A stretch of 64,000 nt of DNA, taken from Pseudomonas sp. P5_109. Lineage in GTDB: Bacteria; Pseudomonadota; Gammaproteobacteria; Pseudomonadales; Pseudomonadaceae. The position numbers and the translations under genes were made by a program. The stretch is taken from contig NZ_CP125380.1 of assembly GCF_034009455.1 (NCBI RefSeq), positions 6,305,001-6,369,000 of the forward strand, written 5' to 3'. The notes beneath the pieces were generated by a model. The model worked only from the letters and a program-made list of their open reading frames with translations, was not told the DNA's origin and made no database searches. Below are positions 61,979 through 64,000 of the stretch, in pieces (the stretch's first letter is position 1; each line of letters opens with the position of its first letter).

Positions 61979-64000
61979 TTATTTGGGCAAAGCGTAGGCA
62001 ATCACATAATCCCCACGATCCGTCGACTGACGCGCACCACCCACCGTCAGCAGAATGTACTGCTTGCCGGTTTTCGGCGACACATAAGTCATCGGCCCGG
62101 ACTGGCTGCCCACCGGCAAACGCGATTTCCAGATTTCGTTGCCGTTGCCGGTGTCGAAGGCGCGCAGGTAGAAGTCCTGGGTGCCGGCGAAGAACAGCAG
62201 GCCGGACTGGGTGGCGAGCGATGCGCCGAGGGTCGGCATGCCGATCGGGATCGGCAGATGCATGCGGATGCCCAGCGGGCCGGTGTCCTGCACGGTGCCG
62301 ACCGGGACTTGCCACATCAGTTTGTGGGTCTTGAGGTCGATGGCCGACATGGTGCCGAACGGTGGTTTCTGGCACGGAATGCCGCCTGCCGAGAGGAAGC
62401 GTTCGCGCATGGCGCCGAACGGAGTGCCTTCCTGCGGTACCACGCCCATTTCGATACCACTGGCCCCGGCTTTGATCTTGTCGCGCGGGATCATGTAGTT
62501 GGCCAGGCCCAGGCGCATGTCGTTGACGAACATGTAGTGGGTGTTCGGGTCGACCGAGACGCTGCCCCAGTTCATGCCGCCCAGCGAGCCCGGGAATTGC
62601 AGGGCGCGGTCCATGCCCGGCGGGGTGTAGACGCCTTCGTGGCGCATGCCTTTGAACTGGATGCGGCACATCAACTGATCAAACGGTGTGGCGCCCCACA
62701 TGTCGGATTCGGTCAGGGTCTTGTTGCCGATTGACGGCATGTCCACCGAGAACGGCTGGGTTGGCGAGTAGCGCTCGCCGGGCACCTTGCCTTGCGGCAC
62801 CGGACGCTCTTCGACGCGGGCGATAGGCACGCCGGTTTCGCGGTTGAGCAGGAAGATCTCGCCCTGCTTGGTGACTTGCGCCAGGGCTGGCTGGATGCCG
62901 CCCTTGTCGTCCGGCACATCGTACAGCAGCGGCTGTGCTGGCAGGTCGAAGTCCCACAGGTCGTGGTGGGTGGTCTGGAAATGCCAGCGCACCTGGCCGG
63001 TCTTCACATCGATGGCGACGATGGACGAGTTCCACTTGTCGTCGAACTCGGTGCGTTGACCGCCGAAGAAGTCAGGCGTCGCGTTGCCGGTTGGCAGGTA
63101 GACCAGACCGAGCTTGGCGTCGTAGGACATGGCCGACCACACGTTCGGCGTACCACGGGTATAAGTCTCACCGGCCGGCGGACGTTTGGTGGTGTTCGGA
63201 TTACCCGGATCCCACGCCCACACCAGCTCACCACTGCGCACGTCGTAGGCACGCACCACGCCCGGCGGTTCGCCAGTGGAGTAGTTATCCGCCACGCGAC
63301 CGCCGACGATCACCACGTCACCTGCGACCAATGGAGTCGAGGTTTGCTGGTAGTAACCGGGCTTCACTTCACCCATGTCGGTGGTCAGGTCGACAGTGCC
63401 CTTGTTGCCGAACTCTTCGCAGGGCTTGCCGGTGTCGGCATTGATGGCGATCAGGCGTGCATCGCCGGTCGGCAGAAACAGACGTTTCGTACAGGCGGTT
63501 GGCTGATTGTCTGCAGCCACTGGGGTTTCGGAATAGCCCAGCCCACGGCAGCGCTGCCAGTTCGGCGCGGTGCCTTGCGGATCGAACTTCCAGCGCTGGG
63601 CGCCGGTGTCGGCATCGAGGGCGAAGACTTTGCCGTAGGCGGTGCAGGTGTAGACCGTGTCACCGATTTGCAGCGGGGTGTTCTGGTCTTCGGCGCCAGC
63701 GCCGGTGCTTTGCGGGATGTCGCCGGTGCGGAAGGTCCAGGCCACCTGCAACTTGTCGATATTGCCCTTGTTGATCTGGTCCAGCGCGGCAAAGCGGTTG
63801 CCGGCGGTGGTGTTGCCCCAGTGGGCCCAGTCTTTCTGTTCGGTGCCCGGAGTGACCGGCGTTACCGCAGGTACAGTGGTGTTTTTGACCACGTGGGTCG
63901 GCACGAACATGTAGGCCATCGTCGCAACGACGCCCACGCCCAGAATACCGGCCAAACCGTAAGCACCACGGCCGCCGGTCGCGCCCGAAGCGCGGACCAG
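61979..64000 (-). CDS. gcd: membrane-bound PQQ-dependent glucose dehydrogenase, N-terminus cut by window edge
   Basis: Oxidises glucose to gluconolactone in the periplasm and feeds electrons to ubiquinone. 673 codons plus stop are visible of about 800 expected; the missing part is most of the N-terminal membrane region, of which one helix (GILGVGVVATMAYMFVP) is seen. The PQQ propeller begins with DWAHWGNTTAGNRFAALDQI and includes FQTTHHDLWDFDLPAQPLLYD, EGVYTPPGMDRALQFPGS and WGSVSVDPNTHYMFVNDMR. The quinate/shikimate dehydrogenase QuiA shares this family, so glucose is a probable, not proven, substrate. Confidence 0.88.
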   Translation of the reverse strand: MVRASGATGGRGAYGLAGILGVGVVATMAYMFVPTHVVKNTTVPAVTPVTPGTEQKDWAHWGNTTAGNRFAALDQINKGNIDKLQVAWTFRTGDIPQSTGAGAEDQNTPLQIGDTVYTCTAYGKVFALDADTGAQRWKFDPQGTAPNWQRCRGLGYSETPVAADNQPTACTKRLFLPTGDARLIAINADTGKPCEEFGNKGTVDLTTDMGEVKPGYYQQTSTPLVAGDVVIVGGRVADNYSTGEPPGVVRAYDVRSGELVWAWDPGNPNTTKRPPAGETYTRGTPNVWSAMSYDAKLGLVYLPTGNATPDFFGGQRTEFDDKWNSSIVAIDVKTGQVRWHFQTTHHDLWDFDLPAQPLLYDVPDDKGGIQPALAQVTKQGEIFLLNRETGVPIARVEERPVPQGKVPGERYSPTQPFSVDMPSIGNKTLTESDMWGATPFDQLMCRIQFKGMRHEGVYTPPGMDRALQFPGSLGGMNWGSVSVDPNTHYMFVNDMRLGLANYMIPRDKIKAGASGIEMGVVPQEGTPFGAMRERFLSAGGIPCQKPPFGTMSAIDLKTHKLMWQVPVGTVQDTGPLGIRMHLPIPIGMPTLGASLATQSGLLFFAGTQDFYLRAFDTGNGNEIWKSRLPVGSQSGPMTYVSPKTGKQYILLTVGGARQSTDRGDYVIAYALPK

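Overview
This is a chromosomal segment of a Pseudomonas, most likely from the P. fluorescens/P. putida side of the genus. The evidence is a GC-rich core gene order that matches my memory of the P. aeruginosa block from tyrS back to rpoD (tyrS, anmK, erpA, argC, coq7, speD, vfr, trpCDG, trpE, gph, rpe, agtDCBA, agtR, agtS, murU/amgK, lptD, surA, prkA, cca, tsaD, rpsU, dnaG, rpoD, rmcA), and ten intergenic REP/REPIN elements of the kind common in fluorescent pseudomonads. No plasmid, prophage, transposase, rRNA operon or CRISPR array lies in the window.

Layout. 1-4.3 kb: tyrS (cut by the window edge), an M23 endopeptidase, anmK and erpA. 4.4-10.3 kb: argC, hemJ, a nitronate monooxygenase, a DUF805 membrane protein, a short-chain dehydrogenase, a HIT protein and coq7. 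10.3-16 kb: speD, an OsmC-like protein, the cAMP regulator vfr, a lipoate ligase-like protein and trpGDC. 16-21.6 kb: the estA esterase autotransporter inserted between trpG and trpE, then gph and rpe. 21.7-31 kb: an iron alcohol dehydrogenase, the agtABCD ABC importer and the agtSR two-component system. 31-34.6 kb: a DUF3530 exported protein, a DjlA-like co-chaperone, murU and amgK. 34.7-42.4 kb: lptD-surA-pdxA-ksgA-apaG-apaH-glpE, tightly packed. 42.7-47.7 kb: the stress operon prkA-yeaH-spoVR. 47.7-51.6 kb: cca, folK/folB, plsY and tsaD. 51.8-56.4 kb: the macromolecular synthesis genes rpsU-dnaG-rpoD. 56.5-60.2 kb: rmcA. 60.3-61.8 kb: a tRNA with CAU anticodon followed by a small accessory patch (a DUF3077 gene with an elaborate leader, and an orphan M41-like zinc peptidase). 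62-64 kb: a PQQ glucose dehydrogenase cut by the window edge.

Three themes link the genes. Cell-wall recycling appears twice: anmK makes MurNAc-6-P from anhydroMurNAc, and amgK plus murU feed MurNAc back to UDP-MurNAc. Outer-membrane biogenesis is represented by lptD with surA. Tryptophan synthesis is split into trpE and trpGDC, and both units are preceded by the same short coding segment ending Arg-Trp-Arg-Trp-Arg-Ala-stop. Upstream of trpGDC it is a free-standing leader; upstream of trpE it is the C-terminus of gph.

The most interesting items are that duplicated trp leader, the multi-hairpin leader of the DUF3077 gene, the orphan M41-like peptidase, a perfect palindrome upstream of agtA, and REPINs placed inside the agt operons.
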